Shown: positions 25,446 to 34,353 of the stretch, one piece after another | Numbering within the stretch: position 1 is the first letter of the stretch | Layout: every line of letters starts with the position of its first letter | From: Alphaproteobacteria bacterium | Lineage (GTDB): Bacteria; Pseudomonadota; Alphaproteobacteria; Rhizobiales; Aestuariivirgaceae | Direction: 5' to 3' | NCBI GenBank assembly: GCA_028868695.1 | Contig: JAGWTZ010000025.1 | Coordinates: 1-41,195, forward strand | DNA length: 41,195 nucleotides | Made by a program: the position numbers and the translations under genes | The notes under the pieces: generated by a model | The model's database searches: none | What the model saw: only the letters and a program-made list of their open reading frames with translations | What the model was told of the DNA's origin: nothing

Positions 25446-26043
25446 GGATTTTCTCGGCCGCGCCCGCACGCGCCTGCTGGCTGAACCTGCGAAAAGCTGG
25501 AACCACAGCGATGATGACATGAACGAAAAGGCGCGGATGATTCCGGCTGGCGTGTCGCCAAAGCAGGCCTCCGTTCTGGTGCCCATTGTGGTGGGGGCGG
25601 AACCCAAGGTGTTGCTGACGCTGCGCCACTCCGGTCTTTCAAAACATGCGGGGCAAATCGCTTTCCCCGGGGGAAGGGTTGACGCGGGTGAAACGGTGCG
25701 TGACGCCGCGCTGCGCGAGGCTGAAGAGGAAGTTGGCCTTTCGCGCGCCCATGTTGACGTGCTGGGCTATGGGGATTGCTATCTGACTGTCACGCACTAT
25801 CAGGTGACGCCCGTTGTGGGCCTGGTGCGGGAAGGTTTCAGCCTTTCGCGCCACGCTGGCGAGGTGGAGGAAATTTTCGAGGTGCCGCTGACCTTCTTGA
25901 TGGACCAGGCCAATTGCCAGGTGCAAAGCCGGGAATGGCAAGGCCGGCAGCGGCACTACTATGTCTATCAATATGGGCCACGCCACATTTGGGGGGCGAC
26001 GGCAGGCATGATAAGGCGGCTGCATGAGCGGCTTTATGCATAA
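25432..26043 (+). CDS. CoA pyrophosphatase-type Nudix hydrolase
   Basis: A 203-aa Nudix protein of the NudL/CoAse group: LTLRHSGLSKHAGQIAFPGGRVDAGE followed by REAEEEVGL. The LRxSxLSxHxGQxxFPGG sequence is the NuCoA signature preceding the Nudix box. The family splits CoA to 3',5'-ADP and phosphopantetheine using Mn2+ or Mg2+. It is cytoplasmic. It overlaps the preceding DUF1285 gene by 14 nt and the following cca gene by 20 nt. Confidence 0.9.
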   Translation: MLDFEDFLGRARTRLLAEPAKSWNHSDDDMNEKARMIPAGVSPKQASVLVPIVVGAEPKVLLTLRHSGLSKHAGQIAFPGGRVDAGETVRDAALREAEEEVGLSRAHVDVLGYGDCYLTVTHYQVTPVVGLVREGFSLSRHAGEVEEIFEVPLTFLMDQANCQVQSREWQGRQRHYYVYQYGPRHIWGATAGMIRRLHERLYA

Positions 26044-27226
26044 GCTTCCCAATCTGGGCCGCGCTGCTTGGCTGAAAGAGCCGCGGCTGCAGCAGGTGCT
26101 TGCCGTTCTGGGCGCGGCGGGCGAGGTGCGCGTGGCAGGCGGGGCCGTGCGCAATGCCTTGATGAAGCGGCCAATCGCCGATGTGGACTTGGCCACCACA
26201 TTGTTGCCGGATGATGTGATGCAATTGGCGCGGCGCGCTGGCTTTGGCGTGCACCCAACCGGGCTGGCCCATGGCACTGTGACGTTGGTCAACCACGCGG
26301 CCGTGTTCGAAGTGACAACTTTGCGCCGCGATGTCGAAACCGATGGCCGGCGTGCCAAGGTGATCTTCACCCGCAGCTTTGCCGAAGATGCAGCGCGGCG
26401 GGATTTCACCATGAACGCGCTTTACTGCGATGCCAGCGGAAAAATTTACGATTTTACAAATGGTTATGCAGATATTCTGAAAAACAGGATCAGGTTTGTG
26501 GGCGTGCCGGCGCAGCGCATCGCCGAAGATTATTTGCGGATCTTGCGGTTCTTCCGGTTCCATGCCGCCTATGGCAAGGGCGCGCCGGACAGAGCAGGTT
26601 TGCAGGCCTGCACGCGGGCGCGCAGCGGGCTGCAAAACCTTTCGGCGGAGCGCATCCGGCAAGAGCTGTTCAAACTGCTCGCCGCGCCGCGCGCGGTGGA
26701 AACACTGCAGGTGATGGCCAAGGCGGGCATCCTCAAACTTGTTCTGCCCCACACCACGGAATGGCGTGTGTTGAAGCGTCTGGCCGCCGATCCCGTGCTG
26801 CGGCTTTACGCATTGGCTGATGCACCGGAAGCGCTGAAAGAGCGGCTGCGCCTTTCCAATGATGAGGCGGCGCGGATGGAAGCCTTGGCGGCGGCGCCCA
26901 CCCTTTCCCCGAAATTGCGCGAGCGTGAACAGCGCGCGCTTCTCTATCAGTTGGGCGAGCGTTGCTGGAGCGATGCCGTGGCGCTGGCCTTCGCGCGGGA
27001 TAGGGGCAGCAATCACGCCACCCAGTGGCGGAAAATGGCGCGGCTGCCCACGCGCTGGCCTTTGCCCAAACTGCCCATCAGCGGCAAGGACTTGCTGGCG
27101 CGCGGTGTTTCAGCGGGGCCAAATCTTGGTGCGGCACTGCGCTGGGCCGAGGATTATTGGGTTGCAAGCGATTTCAAGGCCAGTGCAGAAGAGCTGCTGG
27201 CCCAAGCCGAAGGGATGATGGGATGA
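26024..27226 (+). CDS. cca: CCA tRNA nucleotidyltransferase
   Basis: A 400-aa class II nucleotidyltransferase that adds or repairs the 3'-CCA of tRNAs. Motifs: VAGGAVRNALM (about 37-47), the catalytic DVDLATT (about 53-59), FEVTTLRRDVETDGRRA, EDAARRDFTMNALY and the EDYLRILRFFRFHA neck region. Length fits the family. ATG 26024 overlaps the Nudix gene by 20 nt; ATG 26036 is an alternative. Its stop overlaps the cupin start by ATGA. The tRNA in this window encodes its own CCA, so the enzyme here mainly repairs. Confidence 0.95.
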   Translation: MSGFMHKLPNLGRAAWLKEPRLQQVLAVLGAAGEVRVAGGAVRNALMKRPIADVDLATTLLPDDVMQLARRAGFGVHPTGLAHGTVTLVNHAAVFEVTTLRRDVETDGRRAKVIFTRSFAEDAARRDFTMNALYCDASGKIYDFTNGYADILKNRIRFVGVPAQRIAEDYLRILRFFRFHAAYGKGAPDRAGLQACTRARSGLQNLSAERIRQELFKLLAAPRAVETLQVMAKAGILKLVLPHTTEWRVLKRLAADPVLRLYALADAPEALKERLRLSNDEAARMEALAAAPTLSPKLREREQRALLYQLGERCWSDAVALAFARDRGSNHATQWRKMARLPTRWPLPKLPISGKDLLARGVSAGPNLGAALRWAEDYWVASDFKASAEELLAQAEGMMG

Positions 27227-27597
27227 GCGTTGATTTGATCATGGTGCCGACCACGGGCGCAGGCGCGCCGAAGGTGGAGGTGGCCAAGGCGCCGCCGGAA
27301 AAGCTGGTGAAGGGCAACCCCGTCACACAAACCTGGAACCACTTCACCGGGGAAGATGACCGGCTCTATTGCGGCATTTGGGAGAGCAGCAAGGGCACAG
27401 TGAAAGTGTCCTACGACGAGTGGGAGTTCTGCCATTTCATCCAGGGTGAGGCGGTCCTGACACGGGAAGATGGCAAAAGCTGGAGGCTTTCCAAGGGCGA
27501 TGCCTTCATCATCCCTGCCGGGTTCAAGGGCACATGGGAAACAGTGCGCAAAGTGAAAAAGCATTATGTCATCCTGCTGCCGAAGGCCGGGGCATGA
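27223..27597 (+). CDS. Cupin domain protein (DUF861, Cupin_3)
   Basis: A 124-aa single-domain cupin. The pattern GIWESSKGTVKVSYDEWEFCHFIQGEAVLT then GDAFIIPAGFKGTWETV (about 46-103) is that of Cupin_3/EutQ-like proteins, often annotated as enzymes of sugar or amino-compound metabolism. Typical metal-binding positions are present as E67 region and H71, but no function can be assigned. It is translationally coupled at both ends (ATGA with cca and with the SDR gene). Confidence 0.85.
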   Translation: MSVDLIMVPTTGAGAPKVEVAKAPPEKLVKGNPVTQTWNHFTGEDDRLYCGIWESSKGTVKVSYDEWEFCHFIQGEAVLTREDGKSWRLSKGDAFIIPAGFKGTWETVRKVKKHYVILLPKAGA

Positions 27598-28352
27598 GCG
27601 GCGGGGCCATTCTGATCACAGGTGCGGCGCGGCGCATTGGCCGCGAGCTGGCGCTTGAACTGGCAGACGGGGGGCACGACATCGCGGTGCATTTCAACAC
27701 TTCGGCCAAGGAGGCTGAAGAGGTGGCCGCGCTCATCCGCGCCAAGGGCCGAAAGGCGGCGCTGGTGCAGGGCGATCTCGCCGATGAAGACATTGCCGAG
27801 CGCCTTGTCGGCAGCGCCAATGCTCAGCTCGGGCCGCTTTGCGCGCTCATCAACAATGCCTCGATTTTCGAGATTGACGCAGTAGGCGGCATTTCGCTTG
27901 CCAGCTGGCAGCGGCACATGGACATCAACCTGCGCTCACCCGTCATGCTGGCGCAGGCCTTTGCGCGGCAGATTGGGCCTGGGTTGAGCGGCAATATCAT
28001 CAACATCATCGACCAGCGGGTGTGGAAGCTGAACCCTCGGTTTTTCTCCTACACCCTGTCCAAATCCGGGCTTTGGACGGCAACGCGCACGCTGGCGCAG
28101 GCGCTGGCGCCCAATATCCGCGTCAATGCCATCGGGCCTGGCCCAGCATTGCCTTCGGTGCGGATGGATGCGGCCGAATTCGCCAAGCAGGAAAGCCTGA
28201 CGCTGCTGGGCCGCGGCACGTCGCCCAAGGAAATCTCGGAAGCGGCAAAATTCATATTGTCCCAGCCCGCTCTGACAGGGCAAATGATCGCGCTGGATGG
28301 CGGGCAGCATCTGGTCTGGCAGACGCGGGACGTTGTTGAGGTGAAAGAATGA
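27594..28352 (+). CDS. Short-chain dehydrogenase, pteridine reductase/FolM-like
   Basis: A 252-aa classical SDR: LITGAARRIGRELA (8-20), NNAS (about 88), the catalytic YTLSK (Y about 153, K about 157) and IGPGPALPS. The TGAxRRIG form of the dinucleotide motif, with arginine, is typical of NADPH-using pteridine reductases. The gene overlaps folB by ATGA, so a dihydromonapterin/dihydropteridine reductase role (FolM-like) in folate or pterin metabolism is a good guess, made by family and context. ATG 27594 gives the ATGA overlap with the cupin gene. Confidence 0.82.
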   Translation: MSGGAILITGAARRIGRELALELADGGHDIAVHFNTSAKEAEEVAALIRAKGRKAALVQGDLADEDIAERLVGSANAQLGPLCALINNASIFEIDAVGGISLASWQRHMDINLRSPVMLAQAFARQIGPGLSGNIINIIDQRVWKLNPRFFSYTLSKSGLWTATRTLAQALAPNIRVNAIGPGPALPSVRMDAAEFAKQESLTLLGRGTSPKEISEAAKFILSQPALTGQMIALDGGQHLVWQTRDVVEVKE

Positions 28353-28756
28353 GTGCGCCAACTAAGATTACCCACCATGTGGCCAGCGCGGAAAGCCGCA
28401 TCCGCCACGTGTTCGTGCGTGACCTCACGCTGCTGGCGCTGATCGGCATCCATGATGCTGAAAAGATCAAGCCGCAACGCATCGTTGTGAACATCGATCT
28501 ATCGGTGCAGGAAGGTGGCGCAGGCCCGCTGCCGGACGACATCAGCCATGTGGTTTCCTACGAGATCATCGTCAAGAAATGCGAGGCGATCGTGGGTGAG
28601 GGCCATGTCAACCTTGTGGAAACGCTGGCCGAGAAGTTCGCCGAGGCCTGCCTGAAGGACCGGCGCGTGGCAGCCGCCCGGGTGCGCATCGAAAAGCCAG
28701 ACATCATCCCCAATGCCCGCAGCGTGGGCGTGGAAATCGAGCGGGCGCGTGGATAA
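28349..28756 (+). CDS. folB: Dihydroneopterin aldolase
   Basis: A 135-aa FolB-family protein (7,8-dihydroneopterin to 6-hydroxymethyl-dihydropterin plus glycolaldehyde, folate pathway). Family features: VRDLTLLALIGIHDAEK (substrate-binding glutamate/lysine region), VVSYEIIV, the VNLVETLAEKFAEACL helix and RIEKPDIIPNARSVGVEIER with the catalytic lysine. It lies directly after a pteridine reductase-like gene with a 4-nt overlap; no folP or folK follows, so the rest of the pathway is elsewhere. Confidence 0.9.
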   Translation: MSAPTKITHHVASAESRIRHVFVRDLTLLALIGIHDAEKIKPQRIVVNIDLSVQEGGAGPLPDDISHVVSYEIIVKKCEAIVGEGHVNLVETLAEKFAEACLKDRRVAAARVRIEKPDIIPNARSVGVEIERARG

Positions 28757-28783
28757 TCCGGCCGCGAGGCCCTAAATAGGGGC

Positions 28784-30652
28784 ATGTCCGACTCGCCGCC
28801 CCTTATGGGGGCTGAACTCATTGCCGATTTCGTCACCCGCTTGCCTGGCAAGCCGGGGGTTTACCGCATGTTCGACGAGAAGGGCGACGCCATCTATGTC
28901 GGCAAGGCGCGCAACCTCAAGAACCGCGTGTCGAACTATGCGCGGGGGCAGGGGCACAACAACCGCATCGCCCTGATGATCTCGCTCACCCGGAACATGG
29001 AATTCGTGGTGACGGCGAGCGAGGCCGAGGCGCTGCTTCTTGAAGCCAACCTGATCAAGAAACTGAAGCCGAAGTTCAATGTCATCCTGCGGGATGACAA
29101 AAGCTTTCCCTATATCCTCATCGCCAAGGAGCATGAGTTCGCACAGCTTGCCAAGCACAGGGGCGCGCGCAACATCAGGGGCAACTATTATGGCCCCTTT
29201 GCCTCCGCCGCAGCGGTGAACAACGCCATCAACACGTTGCAGAAGGCGTTTCTCTTGCGCACCTGCACGGACAGCGTGTTCGCCAACCGCAGCCGGCCCT
29301 GCCTGCTGCACCAGATCAAGCGCTGTTCTGCACCCTGCGTGGGGCTGATCGCCAAGCCTGCCTATGACGAGCTGGTTCTTGAGGCGGAGGGCTTCCTTTC
29401 AGGCAAGAGCGTGGAGGTGAAGGCTGAACTTGGCCGGGCGATGGAGGCGGCGGCGCAAGCGCTGGAGTTTGAGGATGCCGCGCGCATCCGGGACCGCATT
29501 CATGCGTTGAGCTTCGTCACCCAGACGCAAGGCATCAACCCGCAGGGTGTTGATGAGGCGGATGTGTTTGGCCTCGCCCACGAGGGCGGCCAGTTCTGCG
29601 TTCAGGTGTTTTTCATCCGCTCGGGCCAGAACTGGGGCACACGCGCCTATTTCCCGAAGGCTGACAAGGCGCTGGCCGAAAGCGAGGTTTTGGCGGCGTT
29701 CCTCAGCCAATTCTATTACGACAAGCCAATCCCAGCGCAAATCATGCTGTCCCATGAGGTTGAGGAAAAGCCGCTGCTGGAGGAAGCCTTCACGGCCCAC
29801 GCGGGCCACAAGGTTGAAATTCTTATTCCGCAGCGGGGCGAGAAAAAGGCGCTGGTTGACCACGCGCTTCTCAATGCCCGCGAGGCCAACGGCCGAAAGA
29901 TGGCCGAAACCTCAAGCCAGGAAAAGCTGCTGGAAGGCGTTGCGCGGGTGTTTGACCTGGCCTCGCCGCCGCGGCGCATTGAAGTCTATGACAACAGCCA
30001 CATCCAGGGCGCGCATGCGGTGGGCGGCATGATTGTGGCGGGGCCAGAAGGCTTCATGAAGGCGCAATACCGCAAGTTCAACATGGACGCGGAGGCGCTG
30101 AAGGGCGACGACTTCGGCATGATGCGTGAAATGCTTACAAGGCGCTTCACGCGGCTGCTGAAAGAGCATGGCGATGAGCAGGATGATGAAAACTCCATCG
30201 CCTGGCCGGACCTCGTCGTGATTGACGGCGGGCAGGGCCAGCTTTCCGCCGCCAAGGCGGTTCTGGGCGAATTGGGCCTTCATGACATGGCGCTGGTGGG
30301 CGTGGCCAAGGGGCCGGACCGGGACGCCGGCCGCGAGCATTTCTACATGGAAGGCCGGGCTTCCTTCATGCTCGAGGCGCGGGACCCGGTGCTCTATTAC
30401 ATCCAGCGCCTGCGCGATGAGGCGCACCGCTTTGCCATCGGCTCGCACCGGGCGCGGCGTTCGCGCGCCATTGGCGTCAACCCGCTGGATGAAATTGCCG
30501 GCATCGGCCCCACCCGCAAGAAGGCCTTGCTCCTGGCCTTTGGTTCGGCCAAAGCTGTGGCGCGCGCCAACGTGGCTGATTTGGCGGCGGTGGAAGGGGT
30601 GAGCGAGACCCTGGCGCAAGCCATTTTCGATCATTTCCACCCGGAGAGTTAG
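28784..30652 (+). CDS. uvrC: Excinuclease ABC subunit C
   Basis: A 622-aa UvrC, making both incisions in nucleotide excision repair. The N-terminal GIY-YIG nuclease ([10 protein letters not shown] with [13 protein letters not shown], about 20-95), the UVR domain that binds UvrB ([19 protein letters not shown], about 215-235), the RNase H-like C-terminal nuclease ([33 protein letters not shown]) and tandem helix-hairpin-helix motifs ([15 protein letters not shown], about 570-620) are all present. The gene is complete and ends 1 nt before pgsA. Confidence 0.97.
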   Translation: MSDSPPLMGAELIADFVTRLPGKPGVYRMFDEKGDAIYVGKARNLKNRVSNYARGQGHNNRIALMISLTRNMEFVVTASEAEALLLEANLIKKLKPKFNVILRDDKSFPYILIAKEHEFAQLAKHRGARNIRGNYYGPFASAAAVNNAINTLQKAFLLRTCTDSVFANRSRPCLLHQIKRCSAPCVGLIAKPAYDELVLEAEGFLSGKSVEVKAELGRAMEAAAQALEFEDAARIRDRIHALSFVTQTQGINPQGVDEADVFGLAHEGGQFCVQVFFIRSGQNWGTRAYFPKADKALAESEVLAAFLSQFYYDKPIPAQIMLSHEVEEKPLLEEAFTAHAGHKVEILIPQRGEKKALVDHALLNAREANGRKMAETSSQEKLLEGVARVFDLASPPRRIEVYDNSHIQGAHAVGGMIVAGPEGFMKAQYRKFNMDAEALKGDDFGMMREMLTRRFTRLLKEHGDEQDDENSIAWPDLVVIDGGQGQLSAAKAVLGELGLHDMALVGVAKGPDRDAGREHFYMEGRASFMLEARDPVLYYIQRLRDEAHRFAIGSHRARRSRAIGVNPLDEIAGIGPTRKKALLLAFGSAKAVARANVADLAAVEGVSETLAQAIFDHFHPES

Positions 30653-30653
30653 G

Positions 30654-31256
30654 ATGGCAGAGCAAACCATGCGCGCCCGCGTGCCGGGCGAGAAAATCTG
30701 GTGGTTCCCCAATGTGCTCACCTATGGGCGCATCGTGGCTGTGCCTGTGCTGGCTGCCCTGCTGATCTATGGCGGGATCACCGCGCGCTGGGTGGCCGTG
30801 GCCATCTATGTTGCCGCCGCCATCACCGACTTCTTTGATGGTTATTTGGCGCGTCTGTGGAAGCAGCAATCGGCGCTGGGCCGTATGCTCGACCCGATCG
30901 CCGACAAGGTGCTGGTGTCCGTTGTGCTGCTGGTGCTGGCGGCCGATGGCATTCTGGTGGGCGGTTCAATGTGGGCGGCCATCATCATCACGGCGCGCGA
31001 GGTTCTGGTTTCCGGCCTGCGCGAATTCCTGATGGAGCTGCGGGTTTCCGTGCCCGTCACCAAGATCGCCAAATGGAAAACCACGGTGCAGCTCATCTCG
31101 ATCGGCTTTTTGATTGCCGGGCCGGCGGGGGATGCGCTTGTTCCCATTATTACCTATGCGGGCATCGTGCTCCTGTGGATTGCTGCGGCGCTGACGCTCT
31201 ATACTGGCTATGACTACTTCCGTGCCGGCTTGCGGCACGTGGTGGATGAGGAATGA
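30654..31256 (+). CDS. pgsA: CDP-diacylglycerol-glycerol-3-phosphate 3-phosphatidyltransferase
   Basis: A 200-aa membrane protein with the CDP-alcohol phosphatidyltransferase motif DGYLAR, 8 residues, G-x3-D-x3-D (about 63-83), and around five further hydrophobic segments. The N-terminal VPNVLTYGRI-type stretch (WWFPNVLTYGRIVAVPVLAALL) is typical of PgsA. It makes phosphatidylglycerol phosphate in the inner membrane. The order uvrC-pgsA-moaD is common in Rhizobiales. It overlaps moaD by ATGA. Confidence 0.94.
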   Translation: MAEQTMRARVPGEKIWWFPNVLTYGRIVAVPVLAALLIYGGITARWVAVAIYVAAAITDFFDGYLARLWKQQSALGRMLDPIADKVLVSVVLLVLAADGILVGGSMWAAIIITAREVLVSGLREFLMELRVSVPVTKIAKWKTTVQLISIGFLIAGPAGDALVPIITYAGIVLLWIAAALTLYTGYDYFRAGLRHVVDEE

Positions 31257-31504
31257 AGATTCTCTATTTCGCGCGGTTGCGCCAGATCATCGGGCGCGGG
31301 CAGGACGACATCGCGCTGCCAGCGCAGGTGGCGGATGTGGGCGCGCTGATTGATTTCCTCAAGGCCCGTGATGAAAGCATCGCCGAGGCCTTTGGTGATT
31401 TGCGCGCGCTGAAAGTGGCCATTAACCAAAAGCACAGCACACTGGATGCGCCATTGGCGGGGGCGCGAGAAGTGGCCTTCTTCCCGCCTGTCACTGGCGG
31501 CTGA
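31253..31504 (+). CDS. moaD: Molybdopterin synthase small subunit MoaD
   Basis: An 83-aa ubiquitin-like sulfur carrier: starts KILYFARLRQIIG and ends PPVTGG, the terminal Gly-Gly that is thiocarboxylated for sulfur transfer into molybdopterin. Its length is normal. MoaE, the large subunit, would be expected immediately after, but the next gene is a pseudouridine synthase instead. Confidence 0.92.
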   Translation: MKILYFARLRQIIGRGQDDIALPAQVADVGALIDFLKARDESIAEAFGDLRALKVAINQKHSTLDAPLAGAREVAFFPPVTGG

Positions 31505-31509
31505 TTGCA

Positions 31510-32268
31510 ATGCGGTTGAATGTTTTTCTGCAACGCGCGGGCGTTGGTTCACGCCGGGAAGCCGAGAGGCTGGTGGAGCAGGGGCGCATTCAGGTGAATG
31601 GGGCGGTGGCGCAGGCCACCACACCGGTGGAAGAGGGGGATGCCGTGTTGCTGGATGGCAAGCCGGTTTCACTTGCCGCTGCCGCCTTGCCGCGCCTGTT
31701 CCTGCTGAACAAGCCGCTCGATGTGCTGGTGACCAACCGCGACCATCAGAACCGGCCCACGGTTTTCGAACTTCCCGCCCTGAAGTCGCCTGGCCTGCCG
31801 CGGCTGATGAGCGTGGGCCGCCTTGACGTGAATTCCGAAGGGTTGCTGGTGCTTTCCTCCGATGGGCCATTGGCGCAGGCGATGATGTCTCCCGCCATGG
31901 CGCTGGAACGGCATTACCGGGTGCGCATCAAGGGGCGATTTTCGGAGCGTGAATTGGCGCTGCTGGCGCGCGGCGTCACAATTGAAGGCATCCGCTATCG
32001 CGGCGCGCAATTTGAGGAAGAGCAGGACTTGGGCGGGCGCAGCAACACCTGGTACCGCGTGGTGCTGACTGAAGGCAAAAACCGCGAAATCCGCCGTCTG
32101 GTGCAGCATTTCGGCGGCTTGGTGAACCGGCTGATCCGCACGCAATATGGCCCGTTTGAATTGGGCGACCTATCCTCCGGCGCGCTTCGAGAAGTGCCGC
32201 CGCGCGCTGTCATGCGTCTCATGGATGATTTGGCCAGGCGCGGCGCGGCGCAAGCCGAAAAGAACTAG
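31510..32268 (+). CDS. rluB: 23S/16S rRNA pseudouridine synthase (RluB/RsuA family)
   Basis: A 252-aa protein with an N-terminal S4 RNA-binding domain (about 1-60, LNVFLQRAGVGSRREAERLVEQG) and the RsuA-type catalytic domain with GRLDVNSEGLL (catalytic D106) and TEGKNREIRRL. RluB and RluE/RsuA are hard to tell apart without an alignment; the S4 domain favours RluB, RluF or RsuA over RluE. It ends with a TAG that shares the palindrome CTAG with the stop codon of the opposing kinase gene (4-bp overlap). Confidence 0.88.
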   Translation: MRLNVFLQRAGVGSRREAERLVEQGRIQVNGAVAQATTPVEEGDAVLLDGKPVSLAAAALPRLFLLNKPLDVLVTNRDHQNRPTVFELPALKSPGLPRLMSVGRLDVNSEGLLVLSSDGPLAQAMMSPAMALERHYRVRIKGRFSERELALLARGVTIEGIRYRGAQFEEEQDLGGRSNTWYRVVLTEGKNREIRRLVQHFGGLVNRLIRTQYGPFELGDLSSGALREVPPRAVMRLMDDLARRGAAQAEKN

Positions 32269-33272
32269 CGCCAGCCCCAGCGCCCAGCCGTCTCAAGGCA
32301 TTCCTGCCAGGGAGCGACGGCCGCCGTTGTCGAAGGCGAACGCAAGGACATGGCAGCACTGGCATGGGCCAGCTTCAGGGATTGCAGCAGTGGCCAGCCC
32401 TCATGGTGGCCGAAGAGCATGCCCGCCGCAAAGCAATCGCCAGCGCCGTTGCTGCCGATGATTTCGGACCTTGGCACATTCACCGAAGGGTGTTCAGCCA
32501 CAGTGCCGTCTCGCGCCAGCGCCACGCCACCCGCTGGGAAGTGAATGGCGATCATCGACAGGCTGGAGATTGCCATGAGCTTTTCGGCGGCGGCGCGGCA
32601 GGCGGCGGCATCTGTCATGGTGCCGTTGAGGGTAGGGATTTCCGCCAGCGCGCCGGCCTCATAATCATTGATGATCAAGGTATCGAGATGCCCCAGCATG
32701 GGCAGGCCAGCGGCGCGCACCCGCTCGGGCTCGACAGACACCATCTCCATGTTGGGCTTCAGCCCTGCGGCGCGGGCCTTCTTCAGCACCGCCACCCAGC
32801 CGGAAACTTCATCCTGCCACGGGCCATCCAGCTTCGGCATCAGCCCGCACAGGCCCAGATGCACGATGCGCGCCGTGCTGCGGGTGAAATCGAAATCCTG
32901 CGGCTGTTGCACCGCCAATGCGCCGGGCTGGTGGAAGAAGGTGCGTTTTCCAGTGTCCTTGGCGGTGATCGCGTAGGTGAAAGACGTCGCCACGCCGGAA
33001 CGCATCTCCAACGCCGCGCGTTCGATGCCCAACTCATCACAGATGCGGAACAGCAGGTGGCCAAACTCGTCCTCGCCCACCAGGCCTTGCGCCGAAACGG
33101 GAAAGGGCGCACCCAGCCGCTTCAGCGCGGATGACATGTTATGCCCGGGGCAGCCGCCGAAATCGGTTACAGCCTGTATGGTGGAAACCGTTTCCTCTTG
33201 TGGCCAATGGCCAACTTGCAGGTTCCGGTCCACGCACCATGCCCCGGCGCAGAGAATGCCGCTGCGGCCCAT
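32265..33272 (-). CDS. PfkB-family carbohydrate kinase
   Basis: A 335-aa ribokinase-fold sugar kinase: AGAWCVDRNLQVGHWP at the start, FGGCPGHNMSSALKRLG (sugar-binding glycines), the lid region, and IIGSNGAGDCFAAGMLFG containing the GAGD anion hole and catalytic aspartate near 290. Substrate is unknown. It is 1 nt downstream of a class I aldolase-like gene, which suggests phosphorylation of a keto sugar or deoxy sugar and aldol cleavage of the product, but the order of the reactions is a guess. Start: ATG 33272. Confidence 0.87.
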   Translation of the reverse strand: MGRSGILCAGAWCVDRNLQVGHWPQEETVSTIQAVTDFGGCPGHNMSSALKRLGAPFPVSAQGLVGEDEFGHLLFRICDELGIERAALEMRSGVATSFTYAITAKDTGKRTFFHQPGALAVQQPQDFDFTRSTARIVHLGLCGLMPKLDGPWQDEVSGWVAVLKKARAAGLKPNMEMVSVEPERVRAAGLPMLGHLDTLIINDYEAGALAEIPTLNGTMTDAAACRAAAEKLMAISSLSMIAIHFPAGGVALARDGTVAEHPSVNVPRSEIIGSNGAGDCFAAGMLFGHHEGWPLLQSLKLAHASAAMSLRSPSTTAAVAPWQECLETAGRWGWR

Positions 33273-33273
33273 T

Positions 33274-34248
33274 TCAGCCCTTCAGCACAGGGTCAGTGAT
33301 CTCGATGTCTTCGCCCAGCGGCCTGTCTGGCTTCAGGCGATTCTTGGCCATGTGGTCGTGATAGGCCTTCACTGCCTCGGTTCCAGTCAGGTCATGCTCC
33401 ACCACGGCACGCATCAGTTCCACCAGCTTGACCGGGCTTTCGGCATAATTGATCTTGCGGCCGAACAGGGCCACGCGGGCGCCATGGGCCTCGGCCTGGG
33501 AAGCCAGCTCAAAGGTGTCACGCGTGGTGCCGCGGCCGCCGCCGAGGATGCCGACAATCAGGCCCTTCGGGTCATAGCTTGCCAGCTCTTCCATGGCGCG
33601 GGGGCCATTGTACTGCATCTTGAGGAAGGCGGGATATTCCGCCGAGGTCACACCCGCCAGGGTGCGCACGATGGAGTCGTTGATATAGGTGCCCAGGTCC
33701 GCGCCATTCAGGCCAATGTCAAAGGCTGGGTTAAACACCTCGAGGAAGTGGCGCATCTTCAGTTTGCGCGCTTCCTCGCGGAAGGCGGCATAGGCCTCAA
33801 GAGACTTCAGGTCGTGATTCACATTGTTGCTGTAAGTCACTGAATAGAGACCAAGATCAGCAAGCTTACGGGCGTCCGGCAGCCGTGCGCTGCGGAACGG
33901 GTGGGAGGCGGTTTGCTTGGTCGTTCCGCCGCGCTGCGACCAGATGTCGGAGGTGTCATTGAGGCGGATGGCGGGCGTCACCTTGGAGCGGGCAAACAGC
34001 TTTTGCTTGGTGAGAGTTTCTGCCGAAGAGGCTGAAACCAGCATGATATCCACCAGGCCGGATTTGGTCATTTCCGTCATGGCCTCTAGATATTCGGCGC
34101 GTGTTTTAAGCCGGTCTTCGCCGCGCTTGGGGCCGGGGGCGGCGCGGCCAAAGCCCATGTCGCCATCCTTGGCGTCGGCGATGATGAAATCGGTGGGCTT
34201 GTATTTGCCCTGCTTGATGCGGGCGAGCTTGGCGTCGAGAGACTTCAT
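33274..34248 (-). CDS. Class I aldolase-like (DeoC/FbaB-type) protein
   Basis: A 324-aa (beta/alpha)8-barrel protein. The C-terminal half fits the DeoC/DhnA-FbaB pattern: a candidate Schiff-base lysine K210 in AFLKMQYNGPRAMEE, the phosphate-binding glycines in VGILGGGRGTTRD and the terminal HGARVALFGRKINYAES, like the GAxGVxVGRNI of FbaB/LsrF. The N-terminal half (FIIADAKDGDMGFGRAAPGP) is less typical. With the adjacent PfkB kinase it probably forms a small catabolic module for an unidentified sugar phosphate. I do not recognise the pathway. Confidence 0.72.
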   Translation of the reverse strand: MKSLDAKLARIKQGKYKPTDFIIADAKDGDMGFGRAAPGPKRGEDRLKTRAEYLEAMTEMTKSGLVDIMLVSASSAETLTKQKLFARSKVTPAIRLNDTSDIWSQRGGTTKQTASHPFRSARLPDARKLADLGLYSVTYSNNVNHDLKSLEAYAAFREEARKLKMRHFLEVFNPAFDIGLNGADLGTYINDSIVRTLAGVTSAEYPAFLKMQYNGPRAMEELASYDPKGLIVGILGGGRGTTRDTFELASQAEAHGARVALFGRKINYAESPVKLVELMRAVVEHDLTGTEAVKAYHDHMAKNRLKPDRPLGEDIEITDPVLKG

Positions 34249-34353
34249 TTCTGGCTATCCGTTGTTTTGCAGCAAGGCTAGAACCTGCCTGGCTTTTTGC
34301 CAAGTGTCCTTGCGTGTAAAAGCTTGGCAAGTGATTCACGGGAGGCTGGGGCC

